A stretch of DNA of 34,130 bases from Planctomycetia bacterium (GCA_016191115.1 JACPPG010000003.1:1-34130); one strand, 5' to 3'; numbered from the stretch's first letter, positions 9,409-17,517 are shown. Notes: a model not told the origin generated them from the letters alone. Program-made: numbers and translations.

Positions 9409-10230
9409 ATGAGCGAACACCCATCCTACCTGCGAGTCTTTCTCACGTTCGCCCGCAACAGCCTGGTGCGGGACATGACGTTTCGCACCAATTTCCTGGT
9501 CGACGTCGTGGCGAGCCTGACCTGGGTGTCGATGCAATTGGCGTTCTACCTGTTGATCTTTGCGTTCGCCCCCTCGATCGGCAGCGACTGGGGGAAGTAC
9601 GAGTTTCTCGTCTTTCTGGCGACGACGCTGTTGGCCAACAGCCTGGTGGGCGCGTTTTTCATGCCCAACTTGAGCGAGTTTAGCGAGCTGATCCGCACCG
9701 GCCATCTGGACTTCGCCCTGTTGAAGCCGATCGACACGCAGTTTTTGGTATCGTTTCAGCGAATCGAGTGGTCGACGCTGGCGAACTTTGTTTTCGCGCT
9801 GTGCCTGTTGGCTTTTGCGCTGGTGCATCTTGAGAACCCCCCGCAGGCGATCCAGTGGGTGCTGTTTATCGTCTACGTCGGGTGCGGCGTGGCGATGCTC
9901 TACAGCCTGATGATCGCGCTGTCGAGCGCGAGCGTGTGGATGGGGCGCAACCAGAACCTGTACGACTTCTGGTTCTACATCACCAACTTCTCCCGCTACC
10001 CGATGGAGATCTACGAGGGGCCGATCGGCACGCCCCTGCGGCGGGCCTTCACGTTCGTGGTCCCCATCCTGGTGGTCGTGAACGTGCCGGCGCGGATGCT
10101 GGCGCAGCCGCTATCGGCGCAGAACTGGCCGCTGGCCGGCTTTGCCATTCTGGCCACCGCCGGCAGCCTGCTCGGCTCGCGGTGGATGTTCGTCCGAGCG
10201 CTGGCGAGTTACCGCAGCGCGAGCAGCTAG
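9409..10230 (+). CDS. ABC-2 type permease, second subunit
   Basis: A 273-residue membrane protein homologous to the first permease, with about six hydrophobic segments and the loop RTGHLDFALLKPIDTQF. A longer frame opens at 9316, but its extra 31 residues come only from the tandem repeat block. The ATG at 9409 gives the natural start MSEHPSYLRVFLTFARNSL. With the ATPase at 7242 and the permease at 8386 it makes a complete heterodimeric exporter of the ABC-2 class. The ribosome binding site is weak. Confidence 0.88.
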   Translation: MSEHPSYLRVFLTFARNSLVRDMTFRTNFLVDVVASLTWVSMQLAFYLLIFAFAPSIGSDWGKYEFLVFLATTLLANSLVGAFFMPNLSEFSELIRTGHLDFALLKPIDTQFLVSFQRIEWSTLANFVFALCLLAFALVHLENPPQAIQWVLFIVYVGCGVAMLYSLMIALSSASVWMGRNQNLYDFWFYITNFSRYPMEIYEGPIGTPLRRAFTFVVPILVVVNVPARMLAQPLSAQNWPLAGFAILATAGSLLGSRWMFVRALASYRSASS

Positions 10231-10457
10231 GCTGGATGATTGTCGGTCCCAACACATGCCCGGCGGCGGCTCCGAGATGACGCGTTTGAGTTGGGAGATA
10301 GCCAACAAGGTCACAGGGGTCACCGAGCATGCGTGTTAATGCATCCGCCATCTGAGACCGGCGTCTTGTACTCTCTGCGGCCTCGGTGGCTAATTCTCCG
10401 AAACTTGAAAACGAAAACGCCCCGACGGTTGGCAATGCTGGACAGTTAGCGCGTGTC

Positions 10458-10709
10458 TCAGAACAGGAAGTACAACGTCCCCGCGAGCATCACCGCCAGC
10501 ATCAGGAACACGGCGAGCATGAACCAAGGGCTGCCCGGAGCGGAGGATGACCGCGAGCGCGGCGTGATGTAGTCGCCGCACCGCGGGCATTGCTCCGCGT
10601 CTTCGTACACGCTCGCGCCACAGCTCGGGCACTCGTACGACTCGGACTCCTCTTCGTCCTCGTCGTCCGGCTCCGGGTCTTCCCAATCTTCAAGTGGTCG
10701 ATGCGGCAT
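10458..10709 (-). CDS. Small zinc-ribbon membrane protein
   Basis: An 83-residue protein. Residues 5-24 are strongly acidic. A zinc ribbon follows, with two CxxC knuckles (CPSC at 27-30, CPRC at 41-44). One membrane-spanning helix lies at about 62-82 and ends at the C-terminus (tail-anchored). The frame runs upstream to 10766, but that extension is translated repeat DNA (MPVPLSRR), so the ATG at 10709 is chosen. Function unknown. Such proteins are common small open frames in planctomycetes, and the ribbon could bind zinc or act as a redox or protein-binding module. Confidence 0.7.
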   Translation of the reverse strand: MPHRPLEDWEDPEPDDEDEEESESYECPSCGASVYEDAEQCPRCGDYITPRSRSSSAPGSPWFMLAVFLMLAVMLAGTLYFLF

Positions 10710-10734
10710 GATTTGCTTTGATCGTCGGTCTGCT

Positions 10735-10855
10735 TCAGCGCGCCGGCGGGAAAGTGGGACCGGCACACCCGACGCAGCGCCCGTCCGGATGGCTTCACGT
10801 CAAGCGTACTCGGAGTCAGTCCCATTTTCCCGCCTGCCTGTCTTGAAAAACAGAG
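10735..10855 (+). repeat. Diverged member of the MITE-like family (element 1)
   Basis: It shares the two conserved arms of the copies at 19868-20022 and 23840-23994: CCGGCGGGAAAGTGGGAC on the left, and AGTCCCATTTTCCCGCC plus TTGAAAAACAG on the right. The middle has drifted. The arms are imperfect inverted repeats of one another. No clear flanking duplication was found. Confidence 0.65.
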
Positions 10856-10995
10856 CGGCCGCCTGACCGCTTGCTGGTGCCCCTGGCGCGGCGGGCCGAG
10901 ATAGACTAGAATGGGCCGGCCGCCTGAGCCTGCCCGCCGCCGCGCCTGTCGCTCGTTCGCCTCACCCGCCGCAAGAACCCCGCGAGCAATCTGGC

Positions 10996-11856
10996 ATGCG
11001 ACTCGCCTTCAGCTCCAACGCCTACACCCAGTTCTCGATCGAGGAGGCCATCGAGCGGATCGCCGCCGCAGGCTACTCGGGCATGGAGCTATTGGCCGAC
11101 GTGCCGCACGCCTGGCCGGTCGGTCTGTTGCCGCCGCGGCGGCAGGCCATTCGCGACGCCCTGGCGCGGCACAACCTGACGGTCTCGAACGTCAACGGCT
11201 TCATGATGAACGCCGTGGCCGACCCGCGGCAGCCGTACTGGCATCCCTCTTGGATCGAACCTGATCCCCACTACCGGGCCATCCGCCGCGAGCACACCAA
11301 GCGGGCCCTGGCCCTGGCGAAAGAAGTCGGCGCGAAGCACGTGCAGACCGAGCCGGGCGGGCCGCTGGCGCCAGGACAATCGTGGCAGCAGGCGGCCGAC
11401 ATCTTCTACGAAGAGCTGATGCCGTGCATCGAAGTGGCCGAGAAACTCGAGGTGTCCCTGCTGATCGAGCCCGAGCCGAGCCTGATGATCGAGCGCTTCG
11501 GCCAGTTCGTGGAATTCATCGAGCGGATCGCCTCGCCGTGGGTGGGCTTGAACTTCGACATCGGCCACGCCTTCTGCGTGGGCGAGGACCCGCAGGACTG
11601 GGTGGCCCGCATGGCCCCCTACACCCGACACTACCATTTCGAGGACATCGCCGACACGCGCGTTCACCGGCACCTGATTCCCGGCACGGGGGCGATCGAT
11701 TTCGTGGCGACGCTGCGAGCAATCGCCGCGACCGGCTATGATGGCTGGATCACCGTCGAGCTATATCCATACATCGACCGCCCCGATGAGGCAGCCCGCG
11801 GTGCGTACCGGTACATGACCGGCGCGCTGGCAGAGGCAGGGATTGTGCTGCAGTGA
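10996..11856 (+). CDS. Sugar phosphate isomerase/epimerase-like TIM barrel protein
   Basis: A 286-residue protein of the xylose-isomerase-like / AP endonuclease 2 fold. Likely metal ligands are the glutamate in LLIEPEP, the aspartate and histidine in NFDIGHA, the histidine in HYHFEDI, and the glutamate in ITVELYPY, in the order usual for this fold. The substrate cannot be read from sequence. It is the first of four plus-strand genes that include EboC- and EboF-like proteins. Standard EboE is also a TIM barrel but, as I recall, is about 100 residues longer, so this is not called eboE. The gap to the prenyltransferase gene is 170 bp and contains a long hairpin. Confidence 0.85.
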   Translation: MRLAFSSNAYTQFSIEEAIERIAAAGYSGMELLADVPHAWPVGLLPPRRQAIRDALARHNLTVSNVNGFMMNAVADPRQPYWHPSWIEPDPHYRAIRREHTKRALALAKEVGAKHVQTEPGGPLAPGQSWQQAADIFYEELMPCIEVAEKLEVSLLIEPEPSLMIERFGQFVEFIERIASPWVGLNFDIGHAFCVGEDPQDWVARMAPYTRHYHFEDIADTRVHRHLIPGTGAIDFVATLRAIAATGYDGWITVELYPYIDRPDEAARGAYRYMTGALAEAGIVLQ

Positions 11857-11860
11857 CGGT

Positions 11861-11896
11861 AGGGTGCTCTGCGCTGCAAACGATTCAAATCTTCGC
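11861..11896 (+). repeat. 36-bp dispersed repeat, copy 2
   Basis: Matches the minus strand of 106-141 at 33 of 36 positions. It starts 4 bp after the stop codon of the TIM barrel gene. Confidence 0.75.
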
Positions 11897-11913
11897 GAGC
11901 CGTGCAAGTGTTT

Positions 11914-11993
11914 GAATCACGAAAACGCGAAAGCACGAAACGGCAAGAGTTTATGTTGATTCTTTTTTTCGTGCTCTCGTGCTTTCGTGATTC
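11914..11993. repeat. Long hairpin with 27-bp arms
   Basis: Arms 11914-11940 and 11967-11993 are inverted copies (GAATCACGAAA at the ends) with three mismatches and a 26-bp loop. The arms are built from the repeating word CACGAAA. No T-run follows the right arm, so it is not a standard terminator. Confidence 0.85.
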
Positions 11994-12026
11994 AATTCTT
12001 GGTTGCGGGCGCGGCGGCGGCTAACT

Positions 12027-12980
12027 ATGTCGCAATCCGCCGAAACACCTGGCGCGAACCTACAAGCGTGGCTGCAACTGTTTCGGCTGCCGAATCTCTT
12101 CACGGCGATGGCCGACGTGTTTCTCGGCTATCTGTTGGTGCACGAGTCGCTCCAGCCGTGGTGGACGTTCGCCCTGTTGCTCGGGGCTTCGAGCCTGATG
12201 TATACGGCCGGCATGGTGCTCAACGACGTTTTCGACGTGGCCATCGACCGCGAGGAACGGCCGGCCCGCCCGATCCCTAGCGGCCGCGTCCCGCTTGCGC
12301 TCGCGCTGCACACCGGCGGCGTGATGCTGGGCGCCGGTACCGCGCTTTCCTGGGCGGCAAGCGCCCTCGCCGGCGAGGCGCGCACGGGGCTGGTCGGCAC
12401 ATCGTTGGCCATCGCCGTCTTGGCGTACGATCGCCTATTGAAGCGAACGTTGATCGCGCCGGTGGCGATGGGGGCCTGCCGGTTTCTGAACGTCCTCTTG
12501 GGCGCAAGCACCGCGGCCGGCCCATGGCACGCGATGCACTGGCTCGTCGCCGGAGGCGTGGGACTGTACGTCGTGGGCGTTACCTGGTTTGCCCGCACAG
12601 AAGCACGCGAGAGCCGCGCGCTCCACTTGCTGGCGGCGACCGCGGTGATGGCTGCCGGGCTGGCGCTATTGGCCTGGTTTCCATCGCGGGCCGACGCGCG
12701 GCTCGATCCGGTGAGCGCGCCCGACTACGCCGTCGCCATCGGCGCCCGCTGGTACGTGCTGTGGGGGGCGTTAGGGTTTTTGACCCTGTGGCGATGCGTG
12801 GCGGCAGCGCTCAATCCACGGCCGCTGCACGTGCAGATGGCGGTGCGGCAATGCATCCTGGCCATCGTGATCATCGACGCCGCGGCCTGCTTCGCCGTCC
12901 GCGATCTCTCTTGGGCGGCTGTGATCCTGGTGCTCTTGGCCCCGGCGATGTTCCTCGGCCGTTGGATCTACTCGACGTGA
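12027..12980 (+). CDS. EboC-like UbiA-family prenyltransferase
   Basis: A 317-residue membrane protein with about eight helices that would transfer a polyprenyl or related chain from its diphosphate to an acceptor. The first Asp-rich motif is complete: Asn66-Asp67, Asp70 and Asp74, followed by RPARPIPSGR (78-87). The second motif is the short form AYDRLLKR (133-140) with Asp135. This is the form I associate with the EboC branch rather than with UbiA or heme O synthases. The ATG at 12027 is used; a TTG 24 bp upstream is in frame. The eboF-like gene downstream at 13972 supports the EboC call. Acceptor and chain are unknown. Confidence 0.85.
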   Translation: MSQSAETPGANLQAWLQLFRLPNLFTAMADVFLGYLLVHESLQPWWTFALLLGASSLMYTAGMVLNDVFDVAIDREERPARPIPSGRVPLALALHTGGVMLGAGTALSWAASALAGEARTGLVGTSLAIAVLAYDRLLKRTLIAPVAMGACRFLNVLLGASTAAGPWHAMHWLVAGGVGLYVVGVTWFARTEARESRALHLLAATAVMAAGLALLAWFPSRADARLDPVSAPDYAVAIGARWYVLWGALGFLTLWRCVAAALNPRPLHVQMAVRQCILAIVIIDAAACFAVRDLSWAAVILVLLAPAMFLGRWIYST

Positions 12981-12981
12981 G

Positions 12982-13035
12982 GTTAGCCGCCGCGGCCACG
13001 CGGCGAATCCTCCCGTAGGGTGCTCTGCGAGCACC
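12982..13035. repeat. Two short hairpins after the eboC-like gene
   Basis: 12982-13006 is the second copy of the GC-rich hairpin repeat, here a perfect CGCCGCG-GCCA-CGCGGCG. At 13019-13035 lies a perfect GGTGCTC-TGC-GAGCACC; with the GTAG before it, it also contains the GTAGGGTGCTCTGC word of the 36-bp repeat. Confidence 0.7.
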
Positions 13036-13063
13036 GACAAACGCGACGCCTGCGTGCGCCACA

Positions 13064-13093
13064 AACAAAAAAAGGCGAGGCCGAAGCCTCGCC
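13064..13093 (-). terminator. Rho-independent terminator of the secreted Pro/Ala-rich protein gene
   Basis: GGCGAGGC (13074-13081), loop CGAA, and GCCTCGCC (13086-13093) make a perfect 8-bp stem. On the minus strand it is followed by seven U (13067-13073). It lies 25 bp after the stop of the 13119-13559 gene. Confidence 0.9.
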
Positions 13094-13118
13094 TTCGCTT
13101 GAATTGGCTTGATACGGC

Positions 13119-13559
13119 TTACCAGTACCGGACCACCGTCCGCGTGCGGAACGGGCGATAGATCGTGCGGGCACGCACGACCGGGGCCACGTAGGCCGGA
13201 CCATAGTAGTATGTCACCGACGGAACCACCGGGCCCACGACGACCGGGGCAGGAACCACCGGGGCCGGAACGAACGGCGCCGCGACGACGGGGCTGTAGC
13301 TCTGAACGATGACCGGCGCCTGCGCCACTTGCGCGACGGGGGCCTCGACAACGGGTGCCTGCACAGCCGGCGCACACTCCGGAGCCGCCGCGGGCGCGAT
13401 GGCCGGGGCCGCCGCGGGTGCGAAGGCCGGCGCCGCGGCTGGCGCGACGACGGGCTGTGTGATCGGCAAATAAGATTGCACCGTGTCGATGCGCACCGCG
13501 GCACTGGCCACGGAGCAAGTCAACAGTAGCGAGCAGGCGGCAGCCAATGCGGTCTTCAT
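13119..13559 (-). CDS. Secreted Pro/Ala/Val-rich low-complexity protein
   Basis: A 146-residue protein. The signal peptide is clear (MKTALAAACSLLLTCSVASA), and GGAGAG lies just before the ATG at 13559. The mature part has a low-complexity centre (about 36-110) made of APAAAP, APVV and VVPAPVV repeats. It ends in a Tyr/Arg-rich tail of RTIYRPFRTRTVVRYW type. A frame from 13757 exists, but its extra 66 residues lack any likeness to a protein. Such proteins are frequent in planctomycetes and may belong to the cell envelope; this is inference. It interrupts the plus-strand ebo-like group and has its own terminator, so it is probably independent. Confidence 0.82.
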   Translation of the reverse strand: MKTALAAACSLLLTCSVASAAVRIDTVQSYLPITQPVVAPAAAPAFAPAAAPAIAPAAAPECAPAVQAPVVEAPVAQVAQAPVIVQSYSPVVAAPFVPAPVVPAPVVVGPVVPSVTYYYGPAYVAPVVRARTIYRPFRTRTVVRYW

Positions 13560-13659
13560 CGTTTCTCTCCGGCGAGGTTTTTGAACGTCGATTCCACGTC
13601 CCGCGCCTTCCGCAATTTCTCGCGAAGCGGGCGCGCGTGCCGTGTCACCCAAGAATGGT

Positions 13660-13688
13660 AGTTTATGGTTCGCCTGCGCGATGCTCAA
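13660..13688 (-). promoter_or_regulatory. Possible promoter of the secreted Pro/Ala-rich protein gene
   Basis: On the minus strand TTGAGC (13688-13683) and TAAACT (13665-13660) are 17 bp apart, each matching four of six consensus bases. The leader would be about 95 nt. Confidence 0.35.
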
Positions 13689-13836
13689 GCAACTTGCGCC
13701 GGAAAGACATCGCCGTGCGCGGAGAGCCCGCACAATCGCGCCAATCGGCAAAGTCACGTCGTGCTAGCACTCCCGCTGCGCTCTGGCATCGGCGATAATC
13801 GCACGCGCCGTGTCGTGTCGACCAGAATGTGGGCGC

Positions 13837-13908
13837 CATGGCCACGGAAGTACTCCGCCGTGGCCATGCCTGCCACGACGCGGCATGCCCACGGCGCGCG
13901 TGGGCATG
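13837..13908. repeat. Two adjacent hairpins upstream of the eboF-like gene
   Basis: CATGGCCACGG (13837-13847) and CCGTGGCCATG (13858-13868) are perfect 11-bp inverted repeats with a 10-bp loop. CATGCCCACG (13884-13893) and CGTGGGCATG (13899-13908) are perfect 10-bp inverted repeats with a 5-bp loop. The two stems are related in sequence. The remainder of the 13560-13971 gap holds nothing else clear. Confidence 0.85.
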
Positions 13909-13971
13909 GCACCCGACAATCAAACTGTCACAGACCACCATCGCGGGATTGCCGACAAAGGTGAAATCATC

Positions 13972-15297
13972 ATGCCCGACCGCGTTGTACTGCTTTCGAT
14001 TCCTGGCCTGCGCGAAAACGACCTCGCGGCGATGCCGCGCCTGGCCGCGCTGGCGGCGGAGGGCGAACAGGCGCCGCTCGTGCCCAGCTTTCCCTGCGTC
14101 ACCTGCCCCGTGCAGGCGAACATGACCAGCGGCGCTCTCCCGTCGGAGCACGGCGTCGTGGCCAACGGCTTCTATTGGCGCGACAAGCGCGAGATCGAGA
14201 TGTGGACGGCCTGGAACGATTGCATCCTGCGTCCGCAGATCTGGGACCGGCTGCACGAGCGCGACGCGACGATCACCTCGGCCGTGTGGTTTCCATTGCA
14301 CAGCAAGGGGTGCGGCGCCGACTACATCTGCACGCCCGCGCCGATCCACAATCCCGATGGCAGCGAGTCGCTGTGGTGCTATACGAAGCCGACCGAGCTG
14401 TACGGCGAGCTGCGCGACGCGATCGGCCACTTTCCGCTGCAGCATTTCTGGGGGCCGATCGCCAACATCAAGTCGAGCGCCTGGATCGTCGATTCCGCGC
14501 TGCACGCGGCGCGGGCCTTCAAGCCCGACTTTTTCTACATCTACCTGCCGCACCTCGACTACGCCGCGCAGAAAAATGGCCCCGACAGTCCAGAGGCCAT
14601 GGCGGCGCTCGCCGCCCTCGATGAAGTGCTGGGCCGGTTGATCGACGGCGTCCGCGCGGCCTACGGCGCGGACGCGCCCTTGTGGCTGGTGGCGAGCGAA
14701 TACGCGCTTCTGCCGGTGGATCACGTGACGTATCCGAATCGCGTGCTCCGCGAGGCGGATCTCCTGGCGGTCGAGCGCCGCGACGACGGCGAGTATCTCG
14801 ATCTGGCCGGCAGCCGTGCCTGGGCGCTCGTCGACCATCAACTGTCGCACGTGTTCGTCCGTGACCGAGATCCGCGGACGATTTCACGCGTGGCCGAGCT
14901 GTTCCGCGGCCGCGAAGGCGTCGCCGAAGTGCTGCTCGCTGACGACAAGGCCCGCTTCGGGCTTGACCACGAGCGCGCGGGCGACGTCGTGCTCGTCTCG
15001 GCCGCGAACAGTTGGCAGGCCTACTACTACTGGCTCGATGACGCTAGCGCGCCCGCCTTCGCCCGCACCGTCGACATCCACCGCAAGCCGGGTTACGACC
15101 CGGTGGAGTTGTTCTTCGATCCGGCGACGCGCGGCATCCCGCTCGACGCGCGACTGGTGCGTGGTTCGCACGGTGCACCGGCGGTCAATCCCGCGCAGCG
15201 CGGCGTGATCGTCTCGTCCGAGCGCGGCGTGCTCGTCGGACGCAGCCTCGCCGACACCGATGTGTGCGAGCTGGTCCTACGGCAATACGGGCTGTGA
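13972..15297 (+). CDS. EboF-like alkaline phosphatase-fold protein
   Basis: A 441-residue protein of the nucleotide pyrophosphatase/phosphodiesterase fold. The segment [17 protein letters not shown] (38-54) aligns with the nucleophile region, with Thr44 as nucleophile, and [14 protein letters not shown] follows. Usual metal ligands are changed: the first Asp is Pro11 (SIPGLR), the His after LPHLDY is Gln200, and Asp-His of the third site is Glu243-Tyr244. His400 (GSHG) remains. I recall the words LPHLDY and SEY as features of the EboF branch, so the changes are probably family-wide. The frame opens at 13810, but the ATG at 13972 starts the conserved fold. It lies 142 bp before a nucleotidyltransferase gene. 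The true substrate is unknown. Confidence 0.85.
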   Translation: MPDRVVLLSIPGLRENDLAAMPRLAALAAEGEQAPLVPSFPCVTCPVQANMTSGALPSEHGVVANGFYWRDKREIEMWTAWNDCILRPQIWDRLHERDATITSAVWFPLHSKGCGADYICTPAPIHNPDGSESLWCYTKPTELYGELRDAIGHFPLQHFWGPIANIKSSAWIVDSALHAARAFKPDFFYIYLPHLDYAAQKNGPDSPEAMAALAALDEVLGRLIDGVRAAYGADAPLWLVASEYALLPVDHVTYPNRVLREADLLAVERRDDGEYLDLAGSRAWALVDHQLSHVFVRDRDPRTISRVAELFRGREGVAEVLLADDKARFGLDHERAGDVVLVSAANSWQAYYYWLDDASAPAFARTVDIHRKPGYDPVELFFDPATRGIPLDARLVRGSHGAPAVNPAQRGVIVSSERGVLVGRSLADTDVCELVLRQYGL

Positions 15298-15439
15298 GAC
15301 GTTGTAGGCAGAACGCCGTAGGCGGTAGGCGGCAAAGCAGCGGGGTCAGGACTGCGACGAGCGTGTAGAATCGCCATCGGTGCGGCACGGCCCGTCCGCC
15401 GTTCCGCTTTATGACAGTTCCCGTCTATGTGGTGAAGGA

Positions 15440-16189
15440 ATGCAGGCCATCATTATCGGCGCCGGGCGCGGCGCACGGCTCATGCCCACCACCGCCGATG
15501 CGCCAAAGTGCTTTGCCGAGGTGGGCGGGCGACGGATCCTCGACTGGACCTTGGACGCCCTGGCCGAAGGGGGCCTCGACCGGGTCGCCTTCATCGGCGG
15601 CTATCAGATCGACAAGGTCCGCGCGGCGTATCCGCGGTTCACGTTCCGCCACAATCGCCAGTGGGAACACAACAACATCCTGGCCTCGCTCTTCTGCGCC
15701 GAGGACCTGATGGGCGACGGCTTCGTGTGCGCCTATTCCGACATCCTCTTCACGCCCGACGTGGTCCGCCGGTTGATGGCCAGCCAGGCCGACATCGCGC
15801 TGGTGGTGGATACCGATTGGGCGACGCGGTACGAGGAGCGGACCGAGCACCCGCCGGACGACGCCGAGAAGGTCTCTGTCGCGGACGGCCGGGTGACGCG
15901 GATTCACCGCGGCATCCCGGCGCACGAAGCGCACGGCGAATACATCGGCGTGGCAAAGTTCACGGCCGCCGGCGCCGCGCGGCTCCGCGAGCACTACCAC
16001 CGCTGCCGCGAGCGCTCGGCCGGCCGGCCGTTTCGCGAGGCGAAGTCCTTCGAGAAGGCCTACCTGATCCATCTGCTCGAGGAAATGATCGAAGCCGGCC
16101 AGCCAATGGCCCACGTCGACACCCCCGGCGGCTACATCGAGATCGACACGCAACAAGACTTCGACTACGCGCGGCGAAACTGGCGGTAG
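15440..16189 (+). CDS. Nucleotidyltransferase (phosphocholine cytidylyltransferase-like)
   Basis: A 249-residue NTP transferase that would join a nucleotide to a phosphorylated sugar, choline or similar headgroup. The nucleotide-binding motif is IIIGAGRGARLMP followed by APKCFAEVGG. A metal-site aspartate is present in YSDILF. The closing PGGYIEIDTQQDFDYA resembles LicC-type enzymes. The ATG at 15440 is chosen over a GTG at 15380; the purine-rich GAAGGA lies unusually close before it. It follows the eboF-like gene on the same strand. The precise donor and acceptor cannot be read from sequence. It converges on the sigma factor gene with only 16 bp between. Confidence 0.85.
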   Translation: MQAIIIGAGRGARLMPTTADAPKCFAEVGGRRILDWTLDALAEGGLDRVAFIGGYQIDKVRAAYPRFTFRHNRQWEHNNILASLFCAEDLMGDGFVCAYSDILFTPDVVRRLMASQADIALVVDTDWATRYEERTEHPPDDAEKVSVADGRVTRIHRGIPAHEAHGEYIGVAKFTAAGAARLREHYHRCRERSAGRPFREAKSFEKAYLIHLLEEMIEAGQPMAHVDTPGGYIEIDTQQDFDYARRNWR

Positions 16190-16205
16190 CGAGAATGCCC
16201 GCGGC

Positions 16206-16787
16206 TCACGCGGTGGCTTCGCCGCCGGCGCGGCGCATCTTTTCGCGGGCGCGGCTGAGGGTCGGGCCGACGCTGTTCTCCGGCATGCCGGTGGCCGAGC
16301 TGATCTCGCGGTACGATTTGCCCTCGATGTGATAGAGGCGCACCACTTGCGCTTCGTACCCCTCCAGGTCCTCGAGCAGCCGCTCGACCTCGTCGCGATT
16401 GTAGAGGCGGTCCTCGGCCGCTGTCGCGCTTTCGACGGTCACGCCCGAGGGCTGCACGGTGACGGTTGCCAGTCGCGCGGCCGACTTGTTGGCCAAGAGC
16501 TCCTTGACCACCACGCGGCGCGCGATCACCGTCAGATACGTGGCCAGGCTGGCTTGTCCGCGAAAGCGCCGCAGGACGGCGAAGTCATCCTTGATCACGG
16601 CCAGGAACACCTCGGCGCACAGGTCCTCGCGGTCTTCGGGCGCCAGGCGAATCGAGCGGGCTTGGGCCGAGTGGTTGATGACGTGCATCACCAGGCCCAT
16701 GTACCGGTCTACGAAGTCCTCCCACGCGCGGGGCTTGCGGTCGAGGCAACGGTCGAGCAGTTTGCGGTCGATTTCAGAAAGTGCCAC
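16206..16787 (-). CDS. ECF-type RNA polymerase sigma factor
   Basis: A 193-residue sigma-70 family factor. Region 2 spans about 20-90 (WEDFVDRYMGLVMHVI, then DLCAEVFLAVIKD and FRGQASLATYLTVIARR). Region 4 spans about 130-185 (YEAQVVRLYHIEGKSYREIS and the helix-turn-helix ATGMPENSVGPTLSRAREKM). It starts at a GTG (16787) with GAGGGG about 13 bases upstream. No anti-sigma gene lies beside it. It is the only regulator near the ebo-like genes, but a regulatory link is not shown by the sequence. The neighbour on the other side is a ferredoxin gene transcribed away from it. Confidence 0.92.
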   Translation of the reverse strand: MALSEIDRKLLDRCLDRKPRAWEDFVDRYMGLVMHVINHSAQARSIRLAPEDREDLCAEVFLAVIKDDFAVLRRFRGQASLATYLTVIARRVVVKELLANKSAARLATVTVQPSGVTVESATAAEDRLYNRDEVERLLEDLEGYEAQVVRLYHIEGKSYREISSATGMPENSVGPTLSRAREKMRRAGGEATA

Positions 16788-16960
16788 GCGGTCGACCCCT
16801 CGTCACCCGCAAACGCGGACGGGGCGAATCCCTGCCGCAACTGACCGCCAGAGGACGGCCAATAACTTGCAATCCCGGCGGATATGATCGATTCTAAGAC
16901 CGATCAAAAAACGAAGCAAGCCGAGCCGGCGCGATCGCCGAAGGGACCTTAGAGCGGCGG

Positions 16961-16989
16961 TTGACGGGCCGCGGGGACGGTCCTATGAT
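16961..16989 (+). promoter_or_regulatory. Predicted promoter of the ferredoxin gene
   Basis: TTGACG (16961-16966) and TATGAT (16984-16989) are separated by exactly 17 bp, and each matches five of six consensus bases. The start would be near 16996, leaving a leader of about 240 nt before the ferredoxin ATG. Upstream, TGATCG (16885-16890) and CGATCA (16901-16906) form a short dyad followed by an A-run. Confidence 0.6.
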
Positions 16990-17235
16990 TCTCGCGGATA
17001 CGGGCGACGGCGCCGTTCAAACCGTTCCCCGGCAAGCACTTGACGGTTCTTGCACGGCTGTGTTGAATGGGCTGCGAGCCGACCGTTCTCGACGCCATCG
17101 TTCTCGACGCCCATGTCAGCACGGTGGTCCGTCGCGACAATCGAAAGAGACAATTGTGCCCGCGGGCCGGCGTCTTTCGCCTGGCCCGCCGCGGGCCCGC
17201 CGGTCGAAAGTGAGCCGAAAGGAGAAGCGTTTCCC

Positions 17236-17517
17236 ATGACTCACGTTGTTGCCGAACCTTGCTTTGGCTGCAAGTACACTGATTGCGTCGTGGTCTGCCC
17301 TGTCGAGTGCTTCTACGAGGGCGAGAAGATGCTTTACATCCATCCGGATGAATGCATCGACTGCGAGGCCTGCGTGCCGGAATGCCCCGTCGAAGCCATC
17401 TTCCACGAAGACAATCTTCCCGAAGAGTGGAAGGACTTCACCGCGCTGAACGCCGAGATGGCGACGCAGTGCCCGGTGATTACGGAGAAGAAAGAACCGC
17501 TGGCCGGCGCGCAGTAG
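17236..17517 (+). CDS. fdxA: 7Fe-8S ferredoxin, FdxA type
   Basis: A 93-residue electron carrier. Cysteine spacing matches Azotobacter ferredoxin I shifted by one. Cys9, Cys17 and Cys50 would hold the [3Fe-4S] cluster; Cys21, Cys40, Cys43 and Cys46 would hold the [4Fe-4S] cluster; Cys12 and Cys25 would be free. The [16 protein letters not shown] and [16 protein letters not shown] segments are classic for this family. The ATG at 17236 has AAGGAG 12 bases upstream. A longer frame from 17050 adds non-homologous residues. The long leader contains a GC-rich fold near 17163-17200. Partner enzymes are not in the window. Confidence 0.95.
   Translation: MTHVVAEPCFGCKYTDCVVVCPVECFYEGEKMLYIHPDECIDCEACVPECPVEAIFHEDNLPEEWKDFTALNAEMATQCPVITEKKEPLAGAQ

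Noticed and set aside
10710..10766. N-terminal extension of the zinc-ribbon protein (MPVPLSRRRAE)
   Set aside because: The same residues appear in frames reading through the other MITE-family copies (near 19860-19927 and 23935), so they are translated repeat DNA.
10996..11856. Calling the TIM barrel gene eboE
   Set aside because: EboE is, as I recall, about 100 residues longer, and the fold is too common to assign by neighbourhood alone.
13663..14850. 395-residue open frame on the minus strand
   Set aside because: It is antisense to the eboF-like gene, and no protein-like features were seen.
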